This document shows, piece after piece, positions 22,424 to 34,400 of a DNA stretch of 64,000 nucleotides. The stretch is from Dermanyssus gallinae (lineage: Eukaryota; Arthropoda; Arachnida; Mesostigmata; Dermanyssidae), in contig QVRM01004009.1 in assembly GCA_003439945.1 (NCBI GenBank), positions 45,423 through 109,422 on the forward strand. The letters run 5' to 3'. Position 1 is the stretch's first letter. Each line of letters starts with the position of its first letter. The position numbers were made by a program, and so were the translations under genes. The notes under the pieces were generated by a model, which was given only the letters and a program-made list of their open reading frames with translations, did no database searches and had not been told where the DNA came from.

Positions 22424-23269
22424 ATGCACGTCACAAGGGAGCGCCGTACACAGACGCTTCTACAGGCTCTGGAAATCTGCTGCCGTAAGACCGGCGACGG
22501 CAGTGGCCTTCTAGAGGTTTGCTCGAGACAAACAAGGAAGACCGGAGCCAAACCGGAAACTAGCACCCGGGCGGAGCAGGAAGCAAGGAGCATCCTCAGG
22601 GTTAAGGTCGAAGAGGGAAAAACCTTCGCCGACACTCTCCGGGGTGTTAGAGAACAAGTCAGGCAGCAGGAAGGCGCCGGGATAACGGTTAGGGGGGTAG
22701 TTAAAAGTAAGGAGGGTGACCTTATAATTAGAATTGAAGAGAGTGAAAAGGGCGCAGGAGAGAAAATGGCGGCGGCCATTCGGGAATCTGCAAAGATGCA
22801 GGCCGACTGCCGAGAGCCTAACCAGGGGCAGACCATCGCCCTGTGGGGGATTGACCCATCCTTGGACGGGGAGCAGGTCGAAAGCGAACTGCAAAAGGCC
22901 TTGCAGCTTCCGGCCGGCGCCAAGATCACAGCTACCGAGCCAAGGCTCGGAAGAGCTGAAGTTCGATACGCACTGGTTACGGCGTCCCTGGCGGCGGCAA
23001 GAGCCATATGCTCCCGCAAGACCCTTAAGCTGTGCTCGAGGTGGTGCAGACCTGAGGAGTGGATTAGGCTCCCCAACTGCTACAAGTGTCATAGGCCGGG
23101 CCATAAGGCCCAAGACTGCAAAGCAGAGAGCCAGGTGCCTCGGGTATGCCACAAATGTGGTGAACCTGACCACCTGATAGCCAATTGCAAAGCAACGACA
23201 CCAAAGTGTCTGGTCTGGGGAATAGAGGGGCACCGAGCGGATAGGATGTCTTGCCCGGCCTATAGGTAG
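22424..23269 (+). CDS. Element A ORF1, gag-like zinc-knuckle protein
   Basis: 281 codons, uninterrupted. The N-terminal half is charged and helical (MHVTRERRTQ, then an EEGKTFADTLRGVREQV stretch), the middle is a conserved R1-clade ORF1 domain (IALWGIDPSL to EVRYALVTASLAAARA), and the C-terminus has zinc knuckles: CYKCHRPGHKAQDC and CHKCGEPDHLIANC are good CCHC motifs; a third (CLVWGIEGHRADRMSC) has lost its second Cys. ORF1 proteins bind the element's RNA in the ribonucleoprotein. The start is uncertain: the frame is open upstream with no other ATG. The opposite-strand open frames at 22342-23350 are shadows. Confidence 0.85.
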   Translation: MHVTRERRTQTLLQALEICCRKTGDGSGLLEVCSRQTRKTGAKPETSTRAEQEARSILRVKVEEGKTFADTLRGVREQVRQQEGAGITVRGVVKSKEGDLIIRIEESEKGAGEKMAAAIRESAKMQADCREPNQGQTIALWGIDPSLDGEQVESELQKALQLPAGAKITATEPRLGRAEVRYALVTASLAAARAICSRKTLKLCSRWCRPEEWIRLPNCYKCHRPGHKAQDCKAESQVPRVCHKCGEPDHLIANCKATTPKCLVWGIEGHRADRMSCPAYR

Positions 23270-23478
23270 CAAGTCGAGCAGCGGCGGGAGGCCCGAAGGG
23301 GCGTCGCCAAGGGACAGGTAGATAGCAAGGAGACCCAAGTAGAAGCCCAAATAACCAAGAAGAGCAATAAAAAGGGGAATAAAAACAAGGGGGCTAAATA
23401 TAAGAAGACAACCGTTATCCCAGCAGAGGACGGAAAGGGTGATTGGAACTTAGTAGGTAGGGGCCCTTTATCCGACCA

Positions 23479-26366
23479 ATGTTAAAGATACTTCAGGTAA
23501 ACCTTAACCGCTGCAGGGCGGCGCATGACATGCTCGATGAGATAGTACGCAGAGAGTCCATAGGCCTCTGCCTGCTCTCCGAGCCAAACATAGCGATTAC
23601 CAAGCGGAAGGCAGACTGGGTATCTGACGCAGAGGCGGATACCGCAATCTGGTAGACGGGTTCCGAGAGAAACCTCGCGATTAGGGGCGGGGGGGTCGGG
23701 GAGGGGGTTCTCCTGGCTGGAGATTGACCGGGTAGGGGTCATCTATAGCTGCTACTTCTCTCCCAACAGGGAGGAGGAGGAATTTCTCGAGGAACTTGCC
23801 CAAAGCGCGGGGGCACATGCAGGTAAGAGGGTAGTGATCACCGGGGATTTTAACGCAGCCAGCATAGCATGGGGTAGCCGAACCACAACTAGACGGGCCC
23901 AAACTCTACAGGAGTGGATGGCTGAAAAAGGTCTAATGGTTCTTAATGACGGAAGGGTCCCCACCTTGTCCAGAGGGAGCCAGACGGCCTTCATTGACCT
24001 AACAATGGTCAATGAACGGCCTTTCCACTGGTGGTAGAGTGGAGGGTGAGGGAGACGGAGGAGACCATGAATGACCACAGATACATCTGTTTCACCATCA
24101 GTACCCCCGAGGTGGCCCTCGCCCCGCCCCCTAGTAAGAGATGGCAGATGCGGAAACTCGACGCCAAGATTCTAGTGGCTGAAATAGACGAGGGTTGCAA
24201 ACAACTGGGAGACACGGTGGGGGATGAATATTAAATAATTAGCATACTCTCTACAGCATGCGAGAAAGCTGCTCCCTCACAACACCACGGGAGCCGCTAC
24301 CCTTCTAATTACTGGTGGAACAAAGGGATCGCAGCTGCCCGCAGGGCTTGCATTAGGCTAAATAGGATTTTCACGAGAACACGCAGCTGGTTAACGCAAA
24401 GAAAACGACGGGTGGGATTTTACGGGGAGCGAAAGACCGCAAGAGCTAAATCCCAACTGACGGAGTACAAGGCTGCTCGATCGAGACTCCGAGGACTCAT
24501 CGCCAAAAGTAAAGCCCGAGCGGAAAAAAAGAGATGATAGACGCGGTGGAGAGCGACGTATGGGGCCTGTCGTACCGAATAGTTATGGCCAAACTCCGGA
24601 GACATCCCCCGAAACTCCCCCCGGATGTGCTGCGGGAGACTGTAACCGGTCTTTTTCCGGCACAGCCGCGGAGAGAAAACGAGGAGTTCTCGGTCACCCC
24701 GGAAGACATTCCAGAGGTGACGCTGGAGGAGGTCGAACAAGCCCAGAATCGGTTGGCAACCGGTAAAGCGCCCGGCCTAGACGGAATTCTCCCAGAGGTA
24801 GCTAGGCTACTGGTCAAAAGGTGGCCTGAGGTCTTCCAAGACCTTGCCAACAAGCTTCTGAGAGAGGGGAGATTCCCGAGGCTGTGGAAAAGGGCAAGCC
24901 TGGTTCTGATCCCCAAACCCGGGAGGAAGACGGGGCCTTCGGCTTACCGGCCCATATGCCTCATTGACGCCATGGGTAAGCTCCTGGAGAACATTATAGT
25001 CAAGAGACTAAACGACGAGATTCAGGAAAAGAACGCCCTATAAGATGCCCAGTACGGTTTCCGGAAGGGCAGATCCGCATTAGGGGCTCTAAAGAAGGTT
25101 CTGAAACGGGCGGGTGAGAAGACTATGAAGACCCCTAAAACAAGGGGATTCGTGCTCCTGATCCTCCTGGATGTCAAAAATGCCTTCAACACAATGAATT
25201 GGAAAGTAATTGTGGAGGCGATGAAGAGGAAGGGCTTTTCCCTCTACCTCCGTCGAATGATTTCATCCTACCTGGATGACAGAGGCTTGGTTGCAGGGGG
25301 GCAGGAGTACGAGGTTACTGCCGGAGTCCCACAGGGCTCGATTCTAGGACCCGTGCTCTGGAACATAGCAAGAACAAGAAAGAAGGTAAAGTACCTTGGG
25401 GTCATGCTAGACACTGGACTGACCGGATCGGCGCACGTTAAGTACGTGACCGAAAAGGCCCAAAGGGTCTCCCTGAACCTGGCGCGGATCATGCCTAGGG
25501 TCGGTGGGGTGGCTGAAGTGAAAAGAAGGCTCCTGGCCTCGGTGGCCGAGTCAACGGCGTTATACGCAGCCCCAGTCTGGGGGAACATGGCAATGCGGAC
25601 GGCGAAAAAATAGGGGGGCACTAAGGTCGACCCAACGAACGCTGGCAATCAGGGTAAGGCGGCCGTATCAAACAGTCTCGACCGAAGCTCTTCTGGTCCT
25701 AGCCAAAATGCTGCCATGGACCTCCTAGTGGCTGAACGAAGTAAAATGTATCTAGACGAAGGTCTGGATCTCACCAGGGCCAGGAGAGCCACCATATCGG
25801 CCTGGCATGAGGAATGGGCGCAGGTAAGACCCGGTGTGACCACAGGGAGCTGGACCAAGAGTCTGATACCGGACCTCAGGGTATGGTATGACCGCCGACA
25901 CGAGGAGCTTTCCTACTGGACGACTCAGGTTCTGACCGGACACGGCCAGTTCCAGAGCTACCTGTCAAGGATCAAGAAGGCCATCAGCGATATTTGCGTA
26001 CTGTGCGACTCTGGAGAAACGAACAACGTAGAGCATACTGTTCTGCGGTGTGATGCTCTCAGGGAAGCACGGGACGCAGCACCAACCGCTGTGAGAGGCC
26101 GACCCATCAAGGAGGTGGTCGCCCATATGATGACTTCGGCGGAGGCATGGAGGGAGGCGACGAACTTGTTCGACGCCGTTTTGACACTCAAGACAGCCAA
26201 GGAAACGGCCAGGCGGGAGAGGTTTGAGCGGGTCTCTCGGGAGAGTGGTCGAGACGAGGAGCCGAGGGAGGGGGGAGGGGGTGGGGAGCAGCCAGGCCCT
26301 CATGGTCTCGATGCACCCTTACAGGACGGATTACAAAATGGCATCCCCCTATACAACCGCAGGTAG
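23479..26366 (+). pseudogene. Element A ORF2: APE endonuclease, RT with palm deleted, zinc motif
   Basis: ATG 23479 opens MLKILQVNLNRCRAAHDML, the R1 endonuclease start, followed by LLSEPN. A TAG after DTAIW (about 23653) and frame changes interrupt it; VVITGDFNAASIAWGS, FIDLTMVN and NDHRYICF complete the endonuclease. RT runs ATGKAPGLDGILP (24757), YRPICLID, a TAA at 25041, QYGFRKGRSA, LLDVKNAFNT (motif A), GVPQGSILGPVLWNIA (motif B) and then jumps directly to KVKYLGVMLD. The stretch with the catalytic (F/Y)ADD, roughly 90-100 residues, is deleted at about 25367. After another stop (25611) the C-terminal zinc motif CVLCDSGETNNVEHTVLRC (C-x2-C-x8-H-x4-C, ~26000) follows. It cannot be active. 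Confidence 0.88.
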
Positions 26367-26596
26367 ACATGCGGGATGATAGTCAGGGATAGAGCTGATT
26401 GAAGGAGAACGGCAGAGACGCCTCTCTCACGGCTTCGATGTAATGCCAAAGTAATACCGAGCCTGGGGGGGTGGGGAGGAATCCGGGTTTAGTGGGTTTG
26501 CGAGTCTCACACTAGTCACGCAGGCTGCTAGTGGCGCATGTGCATCATGCATTCCCGAAACCTCCCAGAACAAAAAAAATGGACTGTCCCTGTTTT

Positions 26597-26665
26597 CTAG
26601 TGGGGGTAAAACCTACTTCAACTGACTCTCTCTAGTGGGGGTGAAACCTACTTCAAGTACTCTGT
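26597..26665. repeat. 35-bp tandem duplication
   Basis: CTAGTGGGGGTAAAACCTAC (from 26597) and CTAGTGGGGGTGAAACCTAC (from 26632) begin two adjacent 35-bp units directly downstream of element A's duplication. Confidence 0.85.
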
Positions 26666-27655
26666 GGCAAATTTCACGCATATTTGTACCCATGTTCATA
26701 CAGCTTTAGATATTAGTATGTGCGTAGTGCTGACTAGTTGTTTTACGTCAGCTACTGCCATCAATTAATGCGTATAGGTTTATATCGTGTACATAATTAG
26801 CGGGAAAAGGTTTATTTCACTCACGACTTATAAGCGCGCGAGTTTCCTTTAGGCCTCAAAGACGTAACTAACTTTCCTCTTAAGTTAGGAAGACCTAGAC
26901 TCCTTGTAAGTGTCCGTAGCTTTATCTGGGAACGTAGCTTCCACAGGTTTTGCTACTTGCAAAGGTGGCTTTTTTTTAGTTTATTTCAAGGCTCGCTCGA
27001 CGGTTTCGCGCGCGACAGTTACGCCGACTAAGTACTGACGTGGGCTGAGCGGAAGTCACCTGTCGGGCCCAAGACTCGATCCGAGTCCGCGCCCGAATAT
27101 TCCCGTCCTTCAGTTAGCTAATGTGCGAGAATTACACGCACTTGCTATTCTGCCGATTAGAAGCCGTTTCGCACCATTTGAATATTCTGCTCGCTTCCGC
27201 TCTCGAGTTATCGCGCGTGAGGCCTTTCGAGCTGCTGCGCTCGGCGGTGTTTCGAATTGTTGTACGTGGCGCCGTTTCGAACTGTTGTACGTGACAGCGG
27301 TTCGAATTAGCACGTAACGGCGTTCGGATTGTAGCACGTGGCGGTGTTCGAATTTCTACCTGTTACACTAGTTGCTGGAACGTACAAAGTTGGAAATTTC
27401 TCACCACGGAAGAGTTGCGGTTGAGTAGTCTGGAACTCGTGCTGACCAGAGGTGTCTACAGGTAGTGGTGGTTACATTTGCCGCAGAGACGGCGCGTTGC
27501 CACTATCACCCTTCATCACGGAGCACTTACTAAACACGTCCGTACGCTATGGCGGTCGACTCGAGACCATATGTATGTAGCACTTTATATTACTTTTATG
27601 TATCACTTTGTTAGAAGAGGAAGAGGGACAACATTACTGTTATACATATCAGAAT
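26666..27655. other. No recognisable gene
   Basis: A GC-richer patch at 27120-27340 contains triplicated motifs of the type GGCG-TTCGAATTGT/ACGT. No known domain in the overlapping frames on either strand. Confidence 0.45.
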
Positions 27656-27850
27656 CGAACAAGATGGCTTAGTGGCAAAGCTTTTGGCTTGCATTCGGGA
27701 GGACTGGGTTCGAGACCCACACCGGCCACCCTTAAATTCGTTTGCATGGTTTCCAATTTAGACAAGGTAAATGCAGGAGTGGATTAAAATTAGCCATGAC
27801 ATGAAAAAACTTACACGGGCAATTTCTTTACGGAAAAATCTTAAAAAAAT
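27656..27850 (+). mobile_element. tRNA-Ala-like SINE S2, first of tandem pair
   Basis: Box A GATGGCTTAGTGGC, anticodon-arm remnant CTTGCATTC (UGC, Ala-like), box B GGGTTCGAGACCC, then a non-tRNA body with GCATGGTTTCCAATTTAGAC and an A-rich end (CTTAAAAAAATAATGG). The ends do not pair as a tRNA acceptor stem, so it is a SINE and not a tRNA gene. Confidence 0.75.
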
Positions 27851-27885
27851 AATGGATAGATATAGTATTCGCTTGATGTGCCGAG

Positions 27886-28082
27886 AAAGATGGCTTAGTG
27901 GCAAAGCCTCTGCCTTGCATTCGGCAGGTGTGGGTTCGAGGCCGAGACGGGCCACTGTTAAATTCGTTTTCATGGTTTCCAATTTAGACAAGGTGAATGC
28001 CGTGATGGACTAAACATCGGTCATGACACGAAAAAAACCGTACACGGGCATTAGCCTTACAAAACACCTAAACAGAAAAAAA
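27886..28082 (+). mobile_element. tRNA-Ala-like SINE S2, second of tandem pair
   Basis: Same order: GATGGCTTAGTGGCAAAGCC (an intact D-arm pairing GGCTT/AAGCC), CTGCCTTGCATTCGGCAG anticodon arm, box B GGGTTCGAGGCC, shared body CATGGTTTCCAATTTAGACA and end CAGAAAAAAATGC. It is better preserved than the first copy and lies in the same orientation about 35 bases away. Confidence 0.8.
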
Positions 28083-28164
28083 TGCATGGCTGATCACACG
28101 TGTCACCATTTTATATTAGGGACGCTTAGAGCAGCATAAGTGTACATGTTGAAATATTCAGAGT

Positions 28165-28380
28165 TCACCAACCGTTCTTGAGGCAGCATGGCTGCAGGAC
28201 TCTTAGTGGTATGGGTTACCTGTTTTTTAATGAGCACATCTATTCTATCTGTTCTCAATGAGCATCGCTAAAAGAAAAGACGACTAACAACAGGGGATCA
28301 AACCGGCGACACCCCGGTAGATGACAATCATGACCAGCGTCCTACCTCCCTAGGCCACGCCGCCACATTCTTGCCAGACA
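28165..28380 (-). mobile_element. tRNA-derived SINE S3
   Basis: The minus strand begins GTGGCGGCGTGGCCTAGGGA (box A), GGACGCTGGTCATGATTGTCA, then CGGTTTGATCCCC (box B) and a body shared with the fragment at 16305-16390 (AGCGATGCTCATTGAGAAC). The head resembles a tRNA gene but has no closing acceptor stem. Confidence 0.7.
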
Positions 28381-30284
28381 AATCAGATTTAATCTGAAAC
28401 GTATTTTTGTACATTAAGGAGTTATTCGTCCAAAGTGAACCAAGAAGTACACAATGTAATCAAACATGGCTCTCACTTTCTGACCGTTTAAAGAGTATAT
28501 GTAGTCTTCCGCTTACAGATACTGTACGGAGTAAGAACGAGCACGGTGTCTGTAACTGAGCAGCAATAAAATCATGGTTGTTCAATCATGTAACGAGCAA
28601 CATTAAAATCATAGTACTATATTGAATTTGCCAACACCGTGGACCTGTAGATGAAATCACTGAGAACCGATTGCAATACTTGCTTGTTCATCGTGTTCTG
28701 ACCAGTTCATTAACAGCAGACTCACGTACACCTGAGAGGTGATCCGCCCTATCAAAAGAGAAATACTCACCCCGCCCCGCGTTTCGCGCGGACAGACCGG
28801 TTGCCGCCGCGCCCGAATAGACAGCCGACAGACCCCCACCCTTCCCCCTCATCGTGCACACTACTCCACCGACCGATCAGATTCATCCCTCGCGTTCGTT
28901 ACACCCAGAATATACATACCCCCATCAGGTGCTCGACCACTCAGGGCAGGTACATAGCAAAACTATGCCAGACGTCCTCTCGCCTTTGCTTCAGTGGCGA
29001 CTCGCTCTCATTTGCCTAGCCAAGGCCAGCGTCGGTACACCTGTCATCTCGGGCATAACCGTCGCCCGTCCTCGTGCACGGTCCCCCCGATTGGCAATAG
29101 CTTAACAGCCTCGATGGCCACGACAGGATGCATATAAATTCGTTGACACCCAACATGCCTTGCCTTCTACTTTCACCTTTAAGTCGATCTCACGTGAAGT
29201 CGGACACCTATTCGACAATGTTAGGATCGGGTTCATTTAATGGGCAACCAGAGGATTAAAATGGCGTATGAACTCGAACTGCGCTTTTGACAGTCGCACT
29301 AGATATCAATCAGCCCTACCTCGTACCAACAACAACCTCTAACCGCGGAGTAATAGGAGTTGCTATTAATTAATTTATTAGTATTAGTATTGCTTAATAT
29401 TTGTAGATATACATACTCCGTTAAGAACTTGTCGTGCAGAGAACTATGTTTTTATTGATGTTAGGGTTTTATATAAACACTGCATTTACTTAAATTATCC
29501 TTCGTGCGGAAGTTTCGTATCAGTCAGCCGTCGTTTGGTCAGCCGAATTTCTACCGCGAATATTGCCTCAAGGTGTCAATGGTAGGAATATATATGCAGA
29601 GACCCGAGATCGCGTTGCTTCGCAAGAGACCATATAGAAATATTTTAATTTGTAGACGAAGTGCAAGTAGTCCGCTAACCACTCAGGCCCCGTATAGGTG
29701 TTTAGTATGCAGCGAACTCTCAAACCCTGAACCCATGGCTTGATGCCCACTTTCCAAGGAACAAATATCGCGTCCACCAACAGCACATGACCAGGAGTAC
29801 CTGCTGTTACGGGACCGTAGTTCGTACACCTTTCTTACTCTGGCGGCTGGTTTCGTAAAACGGGTCATCTTAGGTCTCAAGACACACTGTGGAGCTTAGA
29901 TTAGGCGCATCTTTTGCGTAGAAATTCTGCAAGTGTTTACCAGCTCGATTGCAATACGTACGTTTGGATGATCCAGACTACTGCTGGTTTCACAGATCAA
30001 ATGGCGAATGCAGAAATTTGGCATGCAAGATTGACTACTTATAATAGAGCATCCGTTTGTCAACAAATGCCTATCGCGAGCTGGTTGCGTTATCCGCGAT
30101 ACGGCAGGTCAAGCAAGTTAGATATTTTGAAAAATCTGCTCAAATTCTATGGCAAACATATTTTATACAATACAATTTTATACAACTTATACGTAAAACT
30201 AGAATGTCGCTGCAATACGAATTGGAAATCTCTAGTGAATACCCGACAACTGCTCATCGAGATGTCAAGTATGTCAATATTTTG
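28381..30284. other. No recognisable gene; C-rich patch at 28735-29105
   Basis: The patch at 28735-29105 is C- and CpG-rich with three overlapping open frames of 72-83 codons rich in Pro and Arg, and no known domain. The rest is A/T-rich. An origin as an old LTR or CpG-rich host DNA is possible but unsupported. Confidence 0.35.
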
Positions 30285-30420
30285 TCTTTTTTTTTAAAAA
30301 TAAGATAGGGTTTTGGAATTGCATGATATCCATGCGTCGCAGCAAACAGCGACTAGTGTGGGACTCACAAATCCACTGAACCCTGATTTCTCCCCACCCG
30401 AACGAGATTCTGTATAGTAA
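30285..30420 (-). mobile_element. R1-type LINE 3' end, copy with poly(A)
   Basis: Minus strand: GGTGGGGAGAAATCAGGGTT, TGGATTTGTGAGTCCCACAC, GCATGGATATCATGCAATTC, then a terminal A-run at 30289-30299. It aligns with the 3' UTR of element A (GGTGGGGAGGAATCCGGGTT and GCATGTGCATCATGCATTC). Only the last ~130 bases are present. Confidence 0.75.
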
Positions 30421-31433
30421 GTTTAGCTTGAACAGATATCATTGTGTTTCTCAGGTGCGTGAATACACATTCCACATTAAACTTAGTATAACCATCGCTT
30501 GTCAAGTACTTTGGTCTTCCTTATACGACTACTCAGAGCATATCTTTGAAGGCTAAAATAGAAAGCACCTTTATTTCAATGAAGCGGGTTTTTGTTTTGT
30601 GCATAAAACGGTAGATGAAGCGAATTAATTAAACACACTTAACAGGATAATAGATTCAAAGCCGTTCTTGTGTACCAACTTGCTATACGCCAAGCAAACA
30701 TCTTGTTTTTGTGTTCGGTGCGTGCAACTGCCTTCGGGTAAACGGCACACCGACCTCTTAGAGAGCTTGATCTAACATCCAAATATTGTAGACACTTTGG
30801 TCTAATATCGAAGATTATTATGAATGAAATTTTAAAAATATATTAAAAATATCGTTCATACACCAATTTAGTGCTATACTATTTATGTCGTTAGTATAGG
30901 TTAATTTACAATTTAATTGGTTAATTAAAAAACGATTACGACGGAGGTTAATATACGATCGTTAGGTTAATGGGTTAATCAGGTAATATATGTATAAATA
31001 TGCATAAATAAACCGTTCTGTTCTTGAATGTGTGACGAATGCTTTAGCCCCATTCGCAGGTCGGTAACGGCGCCCTGAAAGTAAAGATTTTGAAAAAAAT
31101 ACGCGGCTTTGCAAGAATCCGGCCTCTTTTGTCTGCTCATATTGAAATGCTAAGTGGTACCTGGCCCAGGGCCGTGAACCTATTGCATAACGTGTGCAAC
31201 CACACCATTAAAGCTTCAAGCAACAGTACAAGCAGCGATTTTCTGCTACAGCAGTTAGCTATGGATGCTTTCGGAGGAAGACGCCTTGAAAGTGCTGGGC
31301 ACCCTGACTAATTGAAATACAGAGGGCTTAAAGGGTGCATTTTACCGATTCCAGCACGAGAAAGGTATGAAAGACACATAGTTTCAAAAAGCATGTTGGT
31401 TTTCTAAGCTGAATATATGTGTATACGTTACCA

Positions 31434-31435
<2 letters not shown>
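30421..31435. other. No recognisable gene
   Basis: A/T-rich; the 73-codon frame at 31090-31311 has no recognisable domain. Confidence 0.5.

Positions 31436-31468
<33 letters not shown>
31436..31468. repeat. (TA)n at the 5' edge of element D
   Basis: About 16 TA units directly before the R2-type LINE. Confidence 0.95.
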
Positions 31469-31470
<2 letters not shown>

Positions 31471-34400
31471 CCTAACCGATCACAGACTAATAATTTGAAT
31501 TTAAGTTCCTCAAAAAATGACACTGCTGCTTCTAATAATAGTTTTAAGCCCCCTAGTACTTTACGCGTCTCCCAGCCAAATTATAAATGTCCATTTGGTA
31601 CTTGCTTAAAGACTTTTAATTCTAAATCAGGGTTAATTTACACCGTCGTCGTGCCCATCCGGACGAATATAATGAGAACATTTTAGCCCCCCCCCCTCTA
31701 AGAAGGCCAGATGGAACCCACAAGACCGTGAACTTTTAGCAACATTAGAAGCATATTTTATATTAGATAATAATAACGAAACACCAGAGAGATTGACCAC
31801 ATTTTAGCTACTAAATTTAACTCACGCACACCTGGGGCGATTAGATGCCAACGTAATTCTCAGGCGCATAAGGATCTGGTAGAGGACCTCTGTAAAAAGA
31901 GGTCTCACTTGGATTCCAACGCTGACAGATCTGAGCTTCCTGGGCCAAGTCGGCTTTGATACTCTGAATCAGATGGCCCCTATAATCGATCCCAAAAACA
32001 TCTTATTATATCCTAAATACAAGCCCTCACAAACACAGTTCCCAAACGCAACATATTTTCAACAGACCTTGCTCATCTGTCAAAATAATTTGCTCAGGTG
32101 AGGACCACACTATCACCTTAAACGAATTTCTGAACGAACATTTTACTCGCACTGTCCGACGTCATGCTTTTAGAGAAACACCTTCCACTGAAGCGCGAGT
32201 ATCTAAAAGGCAACAGCGACGTCAAGACTACGCAACCACTCAAAAACTTTTTAGCCAAAACCGATCCAAATTTGCTCATGAGGTACTGGACGGCAAACAC
32301 ACCATAAACAACATGCAGGCCAGCGACGTTGTAGAACACTGGGCCAACACGATGACACTACCACCCCCTGAATCACTCCCTTGCCCCGTATATACTCCCA
32401 ACTCTGATCTCTTCGAGGTTTCCCTCCCTATCTCCCTAGAGGAAACCCACATAGCTCTCCGCGGACCTTCTAAAGCACTAGGCTTGTCTGGATTTGTCTT
32501 TCGTCCCTCCGTAAACTCCCGTTAGAAGTAGTCTGTTGTATTCTTAACATACTATTAATTAGCGATATTGCCTCAGCCCATGAAACTGCTCGCTTAGCGT
32601 TCATCCCTAAAATTAACAATGCCACATCCCCAAGCCATCTGCGACCCCTATCTATTAGTTCATACTTACAACGAACGTTTATTAAAATTCTCTCTAGACG
32701 CCTCCAGAACTCTATTAAGTTTCTCCCAATCCAGCGAGCGTTTCTCCCCTATAATGGTACCGTCGAAAATCTAGCGGTTCTGGATGGTATCCTTAACGAT
32801 GCCAAGTCTGCAGGACGTGAGCTCAGACTCGCCTCAATCGACCTCCGTAAGGCGTTCGACATGGTGAGTCATGACTCCGTCCTGTGGTCACTCCGGACTC
32901 GCGGATACCCGGAGGTATTCATTAATTATATCGAACGCTTGTACCTCTCATCTAAAACTCTCATAGAATTTGTACAAGAATGTCGCACATTTCGACCAAC
33001 TAGGGGTGTTAGGTTGGGAGATCCTATGTCCCCCTCTTTTATTTAATCTAGTTATTGACGATATTCTTTCAAAATTAGACAAAACTAATATCGGGTACCA
33101 ACTTACTGATGACTTCCGCCTTATGGGCTTAGCCTTTGCGGATGATCTCATCCTCCTAGCCTCCACAAAATCTACTCTCCAACGGCTCCTTAACATTGCG
33201 GACCCCCTTTTGAAATCCCGAGGCCTTGAAATTAATACTATTAAAAGCTTTACTATCTCCCATCTATTTAATAGGGAGGAAGGTAAATGTTTTATTAATA
33301 CCGTACCAGAATTTAACGTTGGAGATCGGCAATTGCCAGCTAAAGGTATGAGCGATCGATGGAAATATCTTGAAGTCGACTTTGACAGCAATAGCAGAGT
33401 TGACTCTACCAAGGATATACTCATCAATTTACTCAACAGACTCACGATAGCTCCCATTAAACCCCACCAAAGACTCATATTTTTGAAAGACTTTCTCATT
33501 TCCCGCCTCCTATATAAACTGGTCTCCGGTCCCAGACCATCTTACGCACTCCTTAGCGACCTAGATAAAGAGATCAGAAAGGTTGTTAAGTCGAAATGGC
33601 TTAAGCTCGAAAACTCGGTGCCGAACGCCTACCTGTGCACGCAGACAGCACACGGCGGTCTGGACATCCCCTGCCTCTAAACATTCATCCCCAGACTCCG
33701 CTTCTCCCGCTTGACAGCACTACAACACTCCACGCACCTTGGGGCCCAATGCATGCTAACCACCGAGCACTTCAAAAAAGACCTTGCAAAAACAAGACTT
33801 CTTTGCGAGCGCTTGGGAATTCCCATTGAGACCGCTACACAAGATACCGATTACTGGTCTCAACAACTACACAACACGTTGGATGGGGCACATTTTAAAA
33901 AAGCACACGAAACGCCATTTGTACATTACTGGATTAAGGGTATGCCCTAGCTATCTGGTAAGGAGTATTTAAACCCACTAAAGCTCAGGATCAATGCACT
34001 ACCAACGCGTGCCAGATTGGCCAGGGGACGCCCGGGCTACAACAAACGTTGTAGGCACGGGTGTCATGCGTCTGAGACGTTGGCTCATGTCGCTCAGATG
34101 TGCGATACAACACACAAACACACTATAAAGAGACATGACGACGTCTGTGATCGCGTGGCGCGTCTTCTTCGCGAGAGGGGTCACGAAGTGATTGGTGAGC
34201 GAGTATTCCGTCGACCGGGCGCACCGGGTCTAAAGCCCGACCTCGTAATAAAAACACCTACCGAGGTCTGGGTTTTAGATGCCGAGGTTTGCGGCCCGAA
34301 CCGGAACCTGGCAAAAGCACGGCAGGACAAGATCATCAAATATGACGTCGAGTTCCTCAGAGCGGCGCTCCCCGACCCGCAAAAACCTCGGAGATTCGGA

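Larger units (their letters stand above)
22271..26592 (+). mobile_element. R1-clade LINE (element A) with 12-bp target duplication
   Basis: GGACTGTCCCTG occurs at 22271-22282 and 26581-26592, so the insert is 22283-26580. It holds a gag-like ORF1, an ORF2 with APE endonuclease, reverse transcriptase and C-terminal zinc motif, and a 3' UTR ending CCCAGAACAAAAAAAA. The 5' end appears complete, since ORF1 with upstream sequence is present. ORF2 has several stops and frameshifts and lacks the palm, so the copy is dead. The 9-mer ACTGTCCCT in the duplication is also part of the 28S rDNA site used by classical R1. Confidence 0.88.

Noticed and set aside
22342..23350. Long minus-strand open frames (244 and 279 codons) opposite element A ORF1
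   Set aside because: They mirror the codon bias of the real ORF1 on the plus strand and show no domain.
27656..27960. Two possible tRNA-Ala genes
   Set aside because: The acceptor ends do not pair and both continue into the same non-tRNA body, so they are SINEs.
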